Shown: positions 7,868 to 18,698 of the stretch, one piece after another | Layout of the letters: the number at the start of each line of letters is the position of its first letter | Position numbering within the stretch: position 1 is the stretch's first letter | DNA from: Chara braunii | Lineage: Eukaryota > Streptophyta > Charophyceae > Charales > Characeae | Length of the DNA: 23,597 nt | NCBI GenBank assembly: GCA_003427395.1 | Contig: BFEA01000283.1 | Span: 1,654,261-1,677,857 of the forward strand | Reading direction: 5' to 3' | The notes under the pieces: model-generated | Database searches by the model: none | What the model was told of the DNA's origin: nothing | What the model saw: only the letters and a program-made list of their open reading frames with translations | Program-made: the position numbers and the translations under genes

Positions 7868-9926
7868 AAGTTTGGATTACGGCGAACTTCGCACACGAAG
7901 CCCTCCAACACCCCACGTCGAACAACGTGAACAATCTTTACGAAGGGAACACACGTCATGCGACTATTCCTTGTGTGGGCCTCGACGCGGCTATCCTTGA
8001 CACGGACATTGATTACAGCGTGAGGACATAACCTAAGTTCATTGGGATCTGAACTTCGAATACTGCGGGAAGGGTAGTGCAGTACATCAAAGTTATCAAC
8101 ACGAAAACTAATCGTTGTAGAACACAACACAAAACCCTCAGTTCTCGAGTTTGTGGAAATGAATTTGGATTTCTCTCCCGTTTTCTGCAAATAACGAAGT
8201 CGTGTCGAAAGCGACAGCGAACCACACGACCCTTGCCGCATTGTATGAAGTTCGGATCTCGGCAAACTTCGCCCGAAACTGTGCGGCCTTGGCGAACTTC
8301 GTTTCTGGTTGAATTACCAGAGCCTTAAAGCTCTAGAGATTTAAAGCTCCGGATCGTTTCGAGTTGAGGACCGACAACAGTTTCGACCATCTTCACAAGC
8401 GTGGTTGCGGGGCCCTCGACCCAACCAACCTTCACATGGGTATTGTTAGCAGCGCAAGGGCACACCCGAAGTTCGTCGGGATCCGAACTTCAGAAATTGT
8501 AGGGAGGGTCGTGTGGTCCGTCCGAACTATGGACACAGAAAGCGTCTTTGGAGAACACAGTCTGGGACCTCCAGTTCCCACGTTCGTCGAAAGGGACTTG
8601 GAGTTCTCCCCCGTTTTCTGTGAAGGTCGATGCCTCACGGATACCGACAGTCAACCACATGGCACTTACCGCATTGTCTATAGATCGGATCCCGACGAAC
8701 TTCAACCGAATCCGCGTGGCCTTGGAGTTCACGTCATTCGTAGTTCGGATGTCAGCGAACTTCCAGTGTTCCACAATCCCAAGCGGCACCGAGAATGCCC
8801 CAATCGCAGCAAGGGAAATAATGACATACGAAATTCTTCGTCACCTGAGCTTGAATATTGGCGACCACGATCGATTTTTTATTGTCATCGATTTGGAATT
8901 TGGCGAAGTCCGCAGACATCTGAACTTCGCTTAGTTGTCCTGCTTCATGAATGTGTTTAGTTCTACGGCCGATTCGACAAATATTTGCACTCCGACATCA
9001 GACACACTTCTCCACCACCCCGGTTTGGACACTGACCGAAGTTCAGATGTCGGCGAACTTGCAGGGATTTACCTTTGTTGACGAAACTTCTTCTATTGTC
9101 TTTCCGACTCCTCGAAGAGCACATTCACAACCGATGATGGGTGCAAACACGAATTTCCCTGGCATCCCAACTATACACTGTTGCGGGAAACGAAATATAT
9201 TGATGTTTATGAACCCAAAATTTAGTCGTCCGCCGACATCCGAACCACTTCTGTTTTCCTTGCGGCAATACGTGGACCCCGGTTATCGGGATCTACGTAG
9301 TGCCGCAAGAAAAGCAGAGGAAGTTCAAATGCCTACATGCTTCGCTGAAATTCGGGTTCATAATCATTAGTAAATTGCCAACGTATGTCGAAGTCCGCTG
9401 CCATCCGAACTTCTTCTGTTGTCTCTCTTCGTGACATGTGCAGTTGGGCAGCAGATTCGGCCACCACCTGAATTTTGAATGTCGCGAAACTCATTCGTTC
9501 CCAAGTCTGGACAATACATGAAGTCCGGATGTCGGCGAACTTGTGGTGTTCTCCAATTCCACAGGGAACCTTAAAGACCCAGTCACAGTGGAGGACAGGT
9601 TAAAACACGAAGTTCGCTGGCATCCGAACTTCAAATGCTGGCGAAAAAGGACAACTGTTGAAGTATGTTTGCCGGGAATATTGTGAAGTCTGCCGACATC
9701 CGAACTTCTTTTGTTGTCCTGTTTAGCGATATGTGAAGATCGGCATCAGTGACCAACAATTTGATGGTCAGATTCAAGTCAGCTTATTCGATTGCCCCAT
9801 TTGGACAATACATGAAGTTCGAATGCGGGTGAACTTGTGTTGTTGTTAAAATCCACGGGGCACCAAGAAGACCACAGGGACACCAGTTGATAGGTGAAAA
9901 TGCAAAGTCCACTGACATCCGAACTT
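7868..9926. repeat. Array of 22-bp imperfect palindromes in both orientations
   Basis: The family consensus is the 7-bp arm AAGTTCG, an 8-bp centre GATCYCGG (or GATGTCGG), and the complementary arm CGAACTT. Copies of exactly 22 bp start at 7868, 8248, 8681, 8741, 9039, 9521 and 9815 (plus) and at 8035, 8469, 8906, 9391, 9610, 9686 and 9905 (minus). A degenerate minus copy lies near 9228 and a half-copy near 8290. The arms are conserved although the DNA between copies has diverged strongly, so the palindrome itself seems to be what is retained. No gene overlaps the region: open frames such as 8364-8960 only carry translated motif copies (KFVGIRTS-type phrases). Possible roles are a recombination or integration site, a protein-binding site, or the core of a miniature element. 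Confidence 0.85.
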
Positions 9927-9930
9927 CGAA
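9386..9930. repeat. Diverged tandem repeat with a unit of about 295 bp
   Basis: Three palindrome copies in the order minus, plus, minus recur at a constant offset: 9391/9686, 9521/9815 and 9610/9905 (295, 294 and 295 bp). Flanking words recur too, such as GAACTTCTTCTGTTGTC versus GAACTTCTTTTGTTGTC, and GGACAATACATGAAGT twice. An older, more diverged unit begins at 8906, with the same 130-bp spacing to 9039. The unit is interrupted at its right end near the (GA)n tract. Confidence 0.75.
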
Positions 9931-9979
9931 TATTTATGGCAAAGCCCACCTGCTCAAGTGTTTTTACCCGGATTCATCA

Positions 9980-9981
<2 letters not shown>

Positions 9982-10064
<83 letters not shown>

Positions 10065-10065
10065 N

Positions 10066-10110
<45 letters not shown>
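9982..10110. repeat. (GA)n microsatellite containing an N
   Basis: About 64 GA units without other interruptions except one unresolved base (N) at 10065. The N probably marks a scaffold join or an uncalled base, so the true length is uncertain. Confidence 0.97.
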
Positions 10111-10112
<2 letters not shown>

Positions 10113-10131
10113 AACGACCATTGACATCGCC

Positions 10132-10335
10132 CGATTCGATGATAAATGAGGTTCGATATGGCCCGATGGCTAATGCTGGCCATCGTAATATCACGCCTCG
10201 ATTTCCTAAGGGATGATCCTGGGAGAAAGAGAGGGAGAGGGGGAGATGCCTGCGATCTGTGGCAACGCTGGGAAGTGCTGGCCATCGGTGTGTGACGGGC
10301 TGACTTCAGCATAGACGATCCTGTGAGAGATCACC
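10132..10335. repeat. Diverged 102-bp tandem duplication
   Basis: GCTGGCCATCG occurs at 10175 and 10277, and GATGATCCTGGGAGA at about 10212 is matched by GACGATCCTGTGAGA at about 10315. Both pairs are offset by 102-103 bp, indicating two old copies of one unit. Confidence 0.55.
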
Positions 10336-11480
10336 CATCCCTTGTGATCATTCCTCTGTTTGCCCCGTACGGGCGCCCACACAAACAAACACAAACGGCC
10401 TTTGTGATGCATTTGCGTTGGAGAGATCATTCAATGAGTTTTAGCGAAAGCGATTTGCTGCCATTCCATTGGACTACCGATCAATGGATCAGTCGGCGAT
10501 CAAACAATGGAACATTGAACAGATCGGGTGCACTGGGCCCTCTTTGTTGCTCATTCCACTGATTGTTTTGATGGCTGACCCATTGGTTGATCGAACACTT
10601 GTCTGTAGCACTGAATTGTCTTCGGAAGCGAGTTGATTCACTGATCTTTGGTCACAGAATGCCTAAAGATGTGCACACGCACACAACCGTACACACACAC
10701 ACGAACACGACCGCACAACCCTGGCAACATGAGAAACTATCAACCGTTCCATCAATCGACAGATCGGAAACGTTATGCCGATCAACAAATTGATAGACGG
10801 GACGGGAATCCACCAATGAAGCGATCGCTTGCTTTCGGCAATTGTGCGGTCCATCAATTGATCGACAGGTAACTTCCTAGGACACTCTGTTGATCGGATG
10901 GAATGAAGGATATGACGAAAGTGATGGGTTGATCGAGTAGTTGATTTGATCAAGTTGACAGGTGTAGACGAACGTGAATAAGAGCGCACATGCAAGCATG
11001 ACGACATGAACGACAATCGATCAATCGATCTCTCAAGAGATCGTAAACGGTCGGCTGATCGACTGGACTGCCAGACCGTCTCAGGGATCATCCGGTTGAT
11101 CATACGTTTGGTTTTTCGACGACCACAAACACACACCCACATCCGGTTGATCGTACGTTTGGTTGATCACAAGGACAAAACCTCGACGGTCCCGTTTAAT
11201 TGAAGGATTGAATAGTACATAGAGTCGATTGACGTATAGACACACACATTACCATGAAGGCGGGCACACGCCAGCAAATGTAAGCGATTGCATTGCTGAT
11301 TGGAAGGTAGCAACGCTTTGTTCGGACTGCGTCGTCGGATCTTTCTTCGTTTAATCGTGAGTCGTTCGATCGACCACCACATCGGGAACGATCTGCTGAT
11401 TGACGGAGTGGTTGATTGGATTGGTGATTCGTTGTTCGTTGGGTTGTTTGATTGTGCGAATCATGTTGCCTACATGTCGG
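10336..11480. repeat. Non-coding, GATC/ATCGA-rich diverged repeat region
   Basis: Words such as TTGATCG, CGATCAATCGATC and GGTTGATC recur many times in both strands. GGTTGATCATACGTTTGGTT at about 11094 is repeated as GGTTGATCGTACGTTTGGTT at about 11143. A CA-rich tract lies at about 10672-10705 and another at about 11126-11140. Apparent open frames translate these words as Asp/Arg/Ser/Ile runs. I see no gene. Confidence 0.5.
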
Positions 11481-11484
11481 GTTG

Positions 11485-11612
11485 TCGCACACACACTGTC
11501 ATATGCACAAACGCACACAAACACAAACACACACGCTCACACCAACGCTCACGAACACAAACACACATGCGTTTATCAAAACTCGTGCGCGGACACACAC
11601 GCAAAACCCATC
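11485..11612. repeat. Imperfect (CA)n / ACACAA microsatellite
   Basis: A run of ACACAAACACAAACACACACGC-like units interspersed with CTCAC and GAACAC. It is simple sequence and yields Thr/His-rich spurious translations. Confidence 0.85.
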
Positions 11613-12990
11613 GCCAGTGCGGATGCCGCGTTCGTCATCCAATGTGATTTCCGTTTACACTTACCGATGTTGAGATACTCTCCAACTGGGTGGACTTGCT
11701 GGGCAGAAAGATCAACGCGTGAAACACTGTGGTGGTAGGGCGATGTGTCGGGTGTGGCTGTGAAGCATTTGCCCTATTCGTGCTACGAGCATGCAAGGTG
11801 ATCCACTCACCGACATCGAGGACTGGCGTGGGAAATGACGTTGAACCCTCACAATCAGGACGCAGAAGGTGCTTCAAGATGCAAGCAAGCGTGCGCGTGC
11901 GCGGTGACAATACACGCGGCGACTATGGCAACAGTGAAGGACGTGTGTCTCCTTCTTTTCCAAGGCGTGCGATAGCGATGGCGTCAATCACCGTGAACGA
12001 CGGGCGATGGTGTTGACGACAGTGGATGTGTGGGACTCCTGTCCGACAACATCTCCCCTGCAAAATGACAAAAGGCGAAATGAGCGCTTGGGGGGGGGCG
12101 CTTTGTTTAATGGGCTTTCCCAACTTCGGTTCGCAACGGGCCCTTTGCTCGGACTGGAAGGCCTTTTCCGACATCGCAACTGGGTCATGGTCACGACTGC
12201 AGGCTTGCGGCAGTGACGAGCGTGGTGCCGTCGGATTCAATCATCGGCGAAACGACAGGCCCTGTCCATCATGGGAATGCGTGGCGTGGCTCGTCGGTGT
12301 GGCTCGATAATCGGTCCTGCAACTTGCACCTCAGAATGCACCTGCGGGCAAATTTTCTTCACGTGATGGGCGAGGCCTCTATGGGTGCAGGCCTCCACGT
12401 GCTTTGCGATTCAGATGGGGTGTGGCCTCCACGTGAAGGGGTGTGAAATTTTGTTGTCGCCTCCGAGCCGTTCGATCTGCGAATCGAACGGCCATGCTCC
12501 GACTTGATCGCACCCCTCTGAGAACGTCATGATGCGCATTGGCAGCCATTTTGAAGGTCAGAAGAAAAAAAAAAAAAAATGTGGCCTGCAAGGGCCGTTC
12601 AATTTGTGCATCAAACGGTGGAGACTCGCCAGGGCATGAGGAATGTTGCGCTGCATGAGGAACGTTGCGCTGCAGGGAAAAGCTTCGCTGTGCCAACGTC
12701 GTCGCGCAGTCGCTCTGCCATTCCGCCCAAACATTCTTCAAAGACGTCAGCTCCTCGGCACCAGTGCCACCGTTCTCCGTGAATGCGCAAAGCCATCACC
12801 ATCCACGACGACATAGTTCCAAGGTATGGTGGGGTTCCGATCATGAACACATCCATGCATGGACACGTGGCTGCCATTGCAGGATATCGTCGTCTAGAAA
12901 CCATGGCGTGCACCAATCGCCTGCATGGCCAGTGCATGGCGCGCACCAACAAGCAAGTCCTGAAAAGTTTATCGACCATGCAAACTCAGT
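11613..12990. other. Region without a recognisable gene
   Basis: Open frames of up to about 122 codons occur on both strands (for example minus 12611-12979), but no domain or conserved motif is visible. There is a 15-A run at 12565-12579 and a C/G-run near 12090. I cannot support a gene call. Confidence 0.4.
12634..12671. repeat. Perfectly adjacent 19-bp duplication
   Basis: GCATGAGGAATGTTGCGCT (12634-12652) is followed immediately by the same 19 bp with one T-to-C change (12653-12671), a recent slippage duplication. Confidence 0.9.
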
Positions 12991-12996
12991 CACGGC

Positions 12997-13512
12997 GCTT
13001 ATCGCTCATCACCGCGCCTAGCAAACGTGATGGAGGACACAACGCTTATCGTTCATCACCGCGCCACTATCTCCCGTGTCCCAACGCGGTACCACATTCG
13101 ATAATGACCAATGTTGCCTCCTTTGCGCAAATATTGGTTGGGGACTAGCACTCCCATGTTTCCCCTCAATCGCCCTACCATGAGAACGCGTGCAAGTCTT
13201 CTTCCCGCATGGAGCGAAGGTGCAACATGATTCTCGTTCGCCACGTATTCACAAGAGCAGCTTTGTCGTTAACATGAGGCAAAAGGACGCAGCGCTTATT
13301 GCTCCGCTACGAAAGCATGGTTCGATAGCGAACAATGCTACCTCCTCCGCTCAACCACTGCCTGTTTACGAGCACTCCCATCTTCCCCCTCATCGCCCTT
13401 TCATGAGAACGCCCACAAGTCGTTTTTCCACGTGTGAGCGAAGTTGCAACATGATTCTCTGTTCGCCACGTAAGAACAACAGCAGCCTTGCCGTTACCAC
13501 GAGGTAAAAGGA
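12997..13512. repeat. Diverged tandem repeat, unit about 224 bp
   Basis: CTCCCATGTTTCCCCTCAAT at 13151 matches CTCCCATCTTCCCCCTCAT at 13375. Downstream words (CATGAGAACGC, GCAACATGATTCT, GTTCGCCACGTA) recur in order with an offset of about 224 bp, and the second copy is shortened. Before them, CGCTTATCGYTCATCACCGC occurs at about 12997 and again about 46 bp later. Confidence 0.65.
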
Positions 13513-14402
13513 GAACATGTTGAAGTCTCGCTTACGCGTGCCCAGGCGACTTGCATGTGTTTCCGTTATCCCTTGACCATTGTCCGACGTCGTCGACGTG
13601 GTACAAGATTCCTATCCCCTAGTGAAGAACGCCATTGGTGTCATGGTCGACGACGTCGGGATGAAATTCATTTGCGGTGGACGTTCATCACTTGACGCAC
13701 GAATCACCGATGGAAGTGTCATTCCTATCAACTCGTGCCCGGGCGCTCATCATAAGCCGACCACCCAGACGTGCGCACTGATCGTCATGTCGACAAACGT
13801 ATCACACATGAAGGTTTGGTGCCTTTGATCTGGACACGAAATGGCGACCCCATGTGCCGCCATGGGAACAGTTGTTCGCAAGTTGATTGTATAAGTACGC
13901 CAACGTCCGAACTTTGCCAGTCAGTGTCGGGAGTGCCATTGTCTTTGTTCCACAAGAGTCAGTCATAACTCTTCTCGTGCACAAATGTATTTGATGTCAT
14001 ACTAACAACTCGCCATCTGGGGTATGCAATCGGAGGCTGAGACATCAGTGTTGAATTGTGTCGGTTAGGGCAGTGGCTGCTAGTTCGGATCCCGGCGGAC
14101 TTGCTGTATTGGCAACTGTATCGAGACGTATGCAGCACAAGCAAATCACTTCGGCTCCCCAAAAAACATGATTTGATAAGTTCGGATCCTAGCGGACTTG
14201 CAACAATGAGTTCCACCAAAAACCTCACCTCTCAAAACTACATTTCTGCAACACCAACGTCTGGCTGTGGTTACCAGCCACAAGCCAAAATAAAAGCCTT
14301 TTCTTCTGACCATTCTCAAACCCACAACTGATCGTTGACAACCCACTTTGAAATACCTTATGGGGGACAGAGTTGTTGACTTCAAGGTGCCCCTTTTTCG
14401 TG
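13513..14402. other. Non-coding region with three palindrome copies
   Basis: No gene is recognisable. Members of the 22-bp palindrome family lie at 13893-13914 (minus), 14081-14102 (plus) and 14178-14199 (plus); the last two are 97 bp apart. Confidence 0.5.
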
Positions 14403-14428
14403 AAGTTCGGATCCCGGCGAACTTCACG
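14399..14428 (+). repeat. Longest, perfect-armed copy of the palindrome
   Basis: Here the arms extend to 11 bp each with no mismatch: CGTGAAGTTCG, the 8-bp centre GATCCCGG, then CGAACTTCACG. The core 22 bp is 14403-14424. It is the best hairpin of the family in this window. Confidence 0.9.
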
Positions 14429-14507
14429 GAAGACACTCCGAGCTGAAACTAAGTGAAGGCCACTGTTGGCATGTTGCCTTTTTTCTCCATTTGCGCACAG
14501 CTTCGTG

Positions 14508-14912
14508 ACACCCGCGGCCTACGCCGCTGGCATTTCGGCCGCGGCCGCGGCCCATGAGGCGCAGTCCACGGCCTGTTTTTTTAATAATATTTTTTACCCC
14601 TAAAAATATGCAAAAAACAAAAAACAAAATATAGGGGTGTAAAGCTTGGAAAACCCTACAATCCTATGTCTTTTATTTTGGAATCGGGCTTCGTTTTATA
14701 TCTTTTTAAAATGAAAAACGAAATTCGATTTAAACAAAATATTTTAAAATAAATAAAAAGAAAAGCAAAATTTTTTTTTTTCATTTTTTATCATGAAGGA
14801 TATGGTCCCTGAGTTGTGCTGTATTTTTTTTAGAAATGAATTTCGACCTTTTGCAGGTAAATTAGGTGTTTAAAAAAAATGAAGCTGCAAAAATTGAAAA
14901 CAAATAAAAGGG

Positions 14913-14951
<39 letters not shown>

Positions 14952-14965
14952 TGCTTTGATTGATT

Positions 14966-15019
<54 letters not shown>

Positions 15020-15410
15020 ACGCCTGTGCCGGGGAGGGGAGGGAGGACCCCTCCCCCACCAATCAATCAATCAATCAATCATTCATTCAATCAATCAATC
15101 AATCAACCCATCAATCAATCAATCAATCAATCAATCAACCCAGCAATCAATCAATCAATCAATAAAAAACCAATTAATCTTTTTTTTTTTTTTTTCTATT
15201 TTTATTTTTTTTGGTCACACATAAAAAACCACCCCCCCAATTTTTATTTTTATTTTTATTTTTTTGCACAGGCCGACAACGCCCGACGCACGCGGGCCGT
15301 TTTCCCGCGCGCCTGCAAAAAACCTCGGTCGCGCGGCCTAGGCCGCGGGCCCACGGCCGGCCTCGTCGGCCGCGGCCGAGTCGGAGGTGGCTGCGGCCTA
15401 GGGGGACACA
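14508..15410. mobile_element. AT-rich segment bounded by GC-rich palindromes (possible non-autonomous element)
   Basis: The left side begins ACACCCGCGG (14508-14517) and contains the perfect 16-bp palindrome GGCCGCGGCCGCGGCC (14537-14552). The interior, about 14575-15270, is strongly AT-rich, with the short inverted pair ACCCCTA/TAGGGGT (14596-14602 and 14632-14638) and the microsatellites described separately. The right side, about 15275-15405, is GC-rich and contains the palindrome CGCGGCCTAGGCCGCG (15332-15347). The right end read in reverse (GTGTCCCCCTAGGCC) loosely resembles the left end (GTGACACCCGCGGCC). No coding sequence is present. The same ACACCCGCGG border followed by AT-rich DNA recurs at 23060. 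Boundaries and mobility are inferred; no target-site duplication was recognised. Confidence 0.4.
14913..15165. repeat. Inverted tetranucleotide repeats flanking (TG)24
   Basis: (GATT)n at about 14913-14968 is followed by an unbroken (TG)24 at 14969-15016, a GC-rich spacer of about 42 bp, and (AATC)n at about 15059-15165 with a few interruptions. The tetranucleotide arms are reverse complements, so the strand can fold into a long hairpin with the TG tract in its loop. Confidence 0.95.
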
Positions 15411-15427
15411 TAGGCGCACAGGTATCA

Positions 15428-17916
15428 TTGGTTGCCCTTCCAACAGTGCAATAATCACAATTGCGTGAACCCGGTCACTGACAAGTTCAGATCTCGGCGA
15501 ACTTCGCAGTTCCCGTTGTGTTTTCCTCACAGTTGGAATCTGTCGTGCAAATACGCGAGATCGAAGCACGTCTATCGTTGTGTATGCAGAGGTTGGCATT
15601 GCCAGCGCACGAGCTCGCCTTGCCAATTTGGCGAATCGAGGTTTGGGGGGGTGCAGAGGGATCCTTCAGCCGTGTTGTTATGTGTTCATCCGCGAGACGA
15701 CGATCTTCGAATTTCGCGCGCTGTTCTGGTCATTCATGTCGTATTACTGCACATCCGCGCTGATTTTTCCGACCGTCGGACTGCAAAAAGTTACAGTGCC
15801 AGAGCACGAGCTCGCTTCTCGATGGGGAGAATCGAGGTTTATAGGGGTCGCTTGGGGGTCGTGCTGAGCCATTTCGTAATGTGGTGCACCCATGGATAGC
15901 CTTTCTTATGTACGTACACTGGTCCAACAGTCCAATCTCTGCAGCCGCGCATATACCGATTCCTAGCGAATCCCGCAACCGCCAAGGTCGACGCACTTTA
16001 GGGTCTGGGTCAGTCGAACCGCCCATTTCAACGGCCTGGACCGTCGCATGTGCTTTGATTGCCAGATGACCAGGGGTGCGCAAACGAGATTGCCTTGTGG
16101 ATTGTCGTAATCGGGGTTTATAGGGGTTGTTGACGGTGCCAGTGGCCGCGTCTGTTTTTGGTCTGCCATGAATCTTGGTTGCCCTCCCGGCGGTGCAATC
16201 ACCGCAATCGCTGGAATCCGGTCGCTGACAAGTTCGGATCTCGGCAAACTTTGCGGTTCACACAGTGTTCTCCTCAATCGTGGAACCTGTCATGCAAATA
16301 CGCGAAATTGAAGCACGTTCATCGTTGTGACTGCTGAAGTTGGCATTGTCGGCGCTCGAGCTCGGCTAGTCAATTGGGCGAATCGGGGTTTGTGGAGGTT
16401 GCACAGGGGTATTTCGACCATGGTTTTGTTTCTTCAACTGCAATATGACGATCTTCGAGTTTCGTGCGCTGCTCTACTCAATCATGTCATTCTACTGCAA
16501 ATATGCGTTGATTATGACGTTCGTCGGACTGCAGAAAGTTGCAGTGCGAGAGCACGAGCTCACTTTCTAGATGGGGAGAATCGGGGTTTACAGGGGTCGC
16601 TTGGGGGCCACGTTGAGCCATTTTGTAATGTGGTGCACCCACACACTGGTCCAATGGTTCAGCCGTTGCAGCCATGCATAAACCGGTTCCCTGCGAATCC
16701 CGCAACCGCCAAATTCGGATCCCGACACACTTTCGGGGTCCGGGTCAGTCTAACCGTCCTTTTCAACGGCCTGGACCGTGGCGTGTGTTTTGATTGTCAG
16801 AGGACTAGGGGTGCACAAACCCGCTCGCCTTGTGGATTGTCGTAATCGGGGTTTATACGGGTTGATGACGGTGACAGTGGCCGCGTCCGTTTTCGGTCTG
16901 CCGTGGATCTTCATTGCCCTCCCGGAGGTGCAATCACCACAATCGCTGGAATCCGGTCGCTGACAAGTTCGGATCTCGACGAACTTTGAGGTTCGCGCTG
17001 TATTCTTCTCAATCATGGAACCTATCGTGCAAATATGTGAAAATTGAAGCACGTTTATCGTTGTGACTGATGAAATTGGCATTGCCAGCGCTCGAGCTCG
17101 CCTTGTCGATTTGGCGAATCGAGGTTTGTGGGGGTTGCAGAGGGATCTTTCAGCCATGGTTTTATTTGTTGATCCGCAACACGACGATCTTCGAGTTTCA
17201 CGTGCTGTTCTAGTCACTCCTGTTTTTCTACTGCAAATCCGCGCTGGTTTTAACAACGATCGGACCACAGAAAGTTGCAGTGACATCTCACGAGCATCGG
17301 GGTTTATAGGGATCGCTTGGGGCCGCGTTGAGCCATTTCGTAATGTGGTGCACCCACGCACAACCTTTCTTTTGCACGTACACTGGTTCAGGAGTTTAAT
17401 CTCAGCAGGTACGCATGATCCGATTCCTACCGAATCCCGCAACTGCCAAGTTCGGATCCCGATGCACTTTCGGGGTCCGGGTTAGTCTAACCATCAGTTT
17501 CAACAGTCTGGAGTGCCGCATGTGTTTTGATTGCCAGAGGACTAGGGATGCGCGAACGAGCTCTCCTTGTGGATTGTCGTAATTGGGGTTTATAGGGGTT
17601 GCTGACGGTGCTAGTGGCCTCGTTCGTTTTTGACCTACTGTGGATTTTGGTTGCCCTCTCAGTGGTGCAATCACCGGAATCGCTGGAATCCAGTCGCTGA
17701 CAAGTTCGGATCTCGACGAATTTTGTTGTTCGCGCTCTGTTCTCCTCAATCGTGGAAATTGTCGTGCAAATACGCGAGATCGAAGCACGGTCGTCGTTAT
17801 GTCTGTTGAAGTTGATATTGCCTGCACTCGAGCTCGCCTTGTCGATTTGGCAAATCGGGGTTTGTGGGGGTTGCACAGGGGTTTTTCAGCCATGGTTTTA
17901 TTTGTTGAACCATGTC
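15428..17916. repeat. Tandem repeat, unit about 740 bp, about 3.4 copies
   Basis: Units begin with TTGGTTGCCCT-like sequence at 15428, 16175, 16910 and 17647, spaced 747, 735 and 737 bp. Each starts with a palindrome copy about 55 bp in (15483, 16230, 16965, 17702). Full units carry a second, more decayed copy near the end (16711, 17448; unrecognisable in unit 1 near 15985). Within each unit a sub-repeat like GAATCGAGGTTTATAGGGGT occurs about three times. The fourth unit stops at about 17916, and the array begins abruptly after a GC-rich island. Long open frames across it are not collinear between units and carry no domain, so I do not call genes. Confidence 0.9.
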
Positions 17917-18530
17917 ACACATCTCCAAAAACATAGAATCAAGATACTAACAAAATCGAAACACGCCTGGTCCGTTGGGTGTCTCGCCCATAACCAAATT
18001 TCACAGAAATGTTAAGGGCGTGTCGCGCTAGATATCGTATAAATGTCGCGCGGACGCAGGCTTCCTCATAATGCCTAGCCATGCATGAGTACGCAAGCAG
18101 TCGAAGTGATGGCATACTATGTACTACGCATACTCGCGTGGCCCTCGATGGTGTCGAGGGTCCCGTTCGACACTCAAGTGTCGGCTGACACGCGCCTTGA
18201 AGGACTAACCTCTCGACGCTAGACAACCGCCAAGGCGGTTGCAGGGACCTACCCTCTTCAGCAACCTGCGAGGATGCATGATAGGCGGGCTGAGACCCTT
18301 TGCGGCAACTGGGTTCCATCATCACAGGCCTGCAAAAAGGTCAAGGGGTTTGACTTTGAAAGCTGCTACAGACTTTAAAGTCCAACTATAAAAAGTATAA
18401 AAAGCAAAAGATGAAAGGGGATCTTTCTTTTCTATCGATGCAATTGTTATCGTTAGAGTCGAGGCGCAAAATATTTGGATGCCCTTCGACACATACAATC
18501 AATGCATTCGAAGGATTTCGATCTTTGCCA
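17917..18530. other. Non-coding stretch with hairpins
   Basis: No gene is recognised. The notable content is the hairpin cluster listed separately and TATAAAAAGTATAAAAAGC-type AT-rich words at about 18386-18405. Confidence 0.4.
18142..18241 (+). other. Cluster of short perfect hairpins
   Basis: Four stems lie within 100 bp: CCCTCGA/TCGAGGG (about 18142-18160), GACACT/AGTGTC (about 18170-18183), GTGTC/GACAC (about 18179-18192, overlapping the previous stem), and CAACCGCC-AA-GGCGGTTG (about 18223-18240). The second and third stems are mutually exclusive. This could be a structured RNA or a protein-binding region. I do not recognise a family. Confidence 0.45.
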
Positions 18531-18551
18531 ATTTCAGATGTCGACGCACTT
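18530..18551 (+). repeat. Last palindrome copy on the right
   Basis: The copy is AATTTCA, GATGTCGA, CGCACTT, with decayed arms. It resembles the second copy of the units of about 740 bp (shared GCCAA before it and CGCACTT or CACACTT arms), so it may be a remnant of the array. No good copy is seen to its right. Confidence 0.6.
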
Positions 18552-18698
18552 CTCATGTCGTGGTTTGTCAGATAGTTCGTGCCACCTGCCTGCGAATCCA
18601 TGCCTTCCTTTTGCGGCAAATCGGTTGCAGTGGATCACATCGCAAACACACGGGCTCGCCATGTTCAAATGCCGCATTGGGGATTGGGTTGGGGTTGT

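Noticed and set aside
7192-8031. 279-codon plus-strand open frame
   Set aside because: The minus strand over most of it is in frame with the relic's ParB-like segment. The right end runs into a palindrome copy, and no domain is visible. I keep some doubt because the minus reading has two stops here.
9887-10216. Arg-Glu repeat open frames over the GA tract
   Set aside because: Pure microsatellite translation.
10663-11142. 159-codon minus-strand open frame with Arg/Ser/Asp-rich protein
   Set aside because: Translation of GATCGA-type and CA repeats; no domain and no coherent composition outside repeats.
16750-17442. 230-codon minus-strand open frame
   Set aside because: It lies inside the tandem repeat of about 740 bp. 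The neighbouring units do not keep the same frame open, so it is not under coding constraint.
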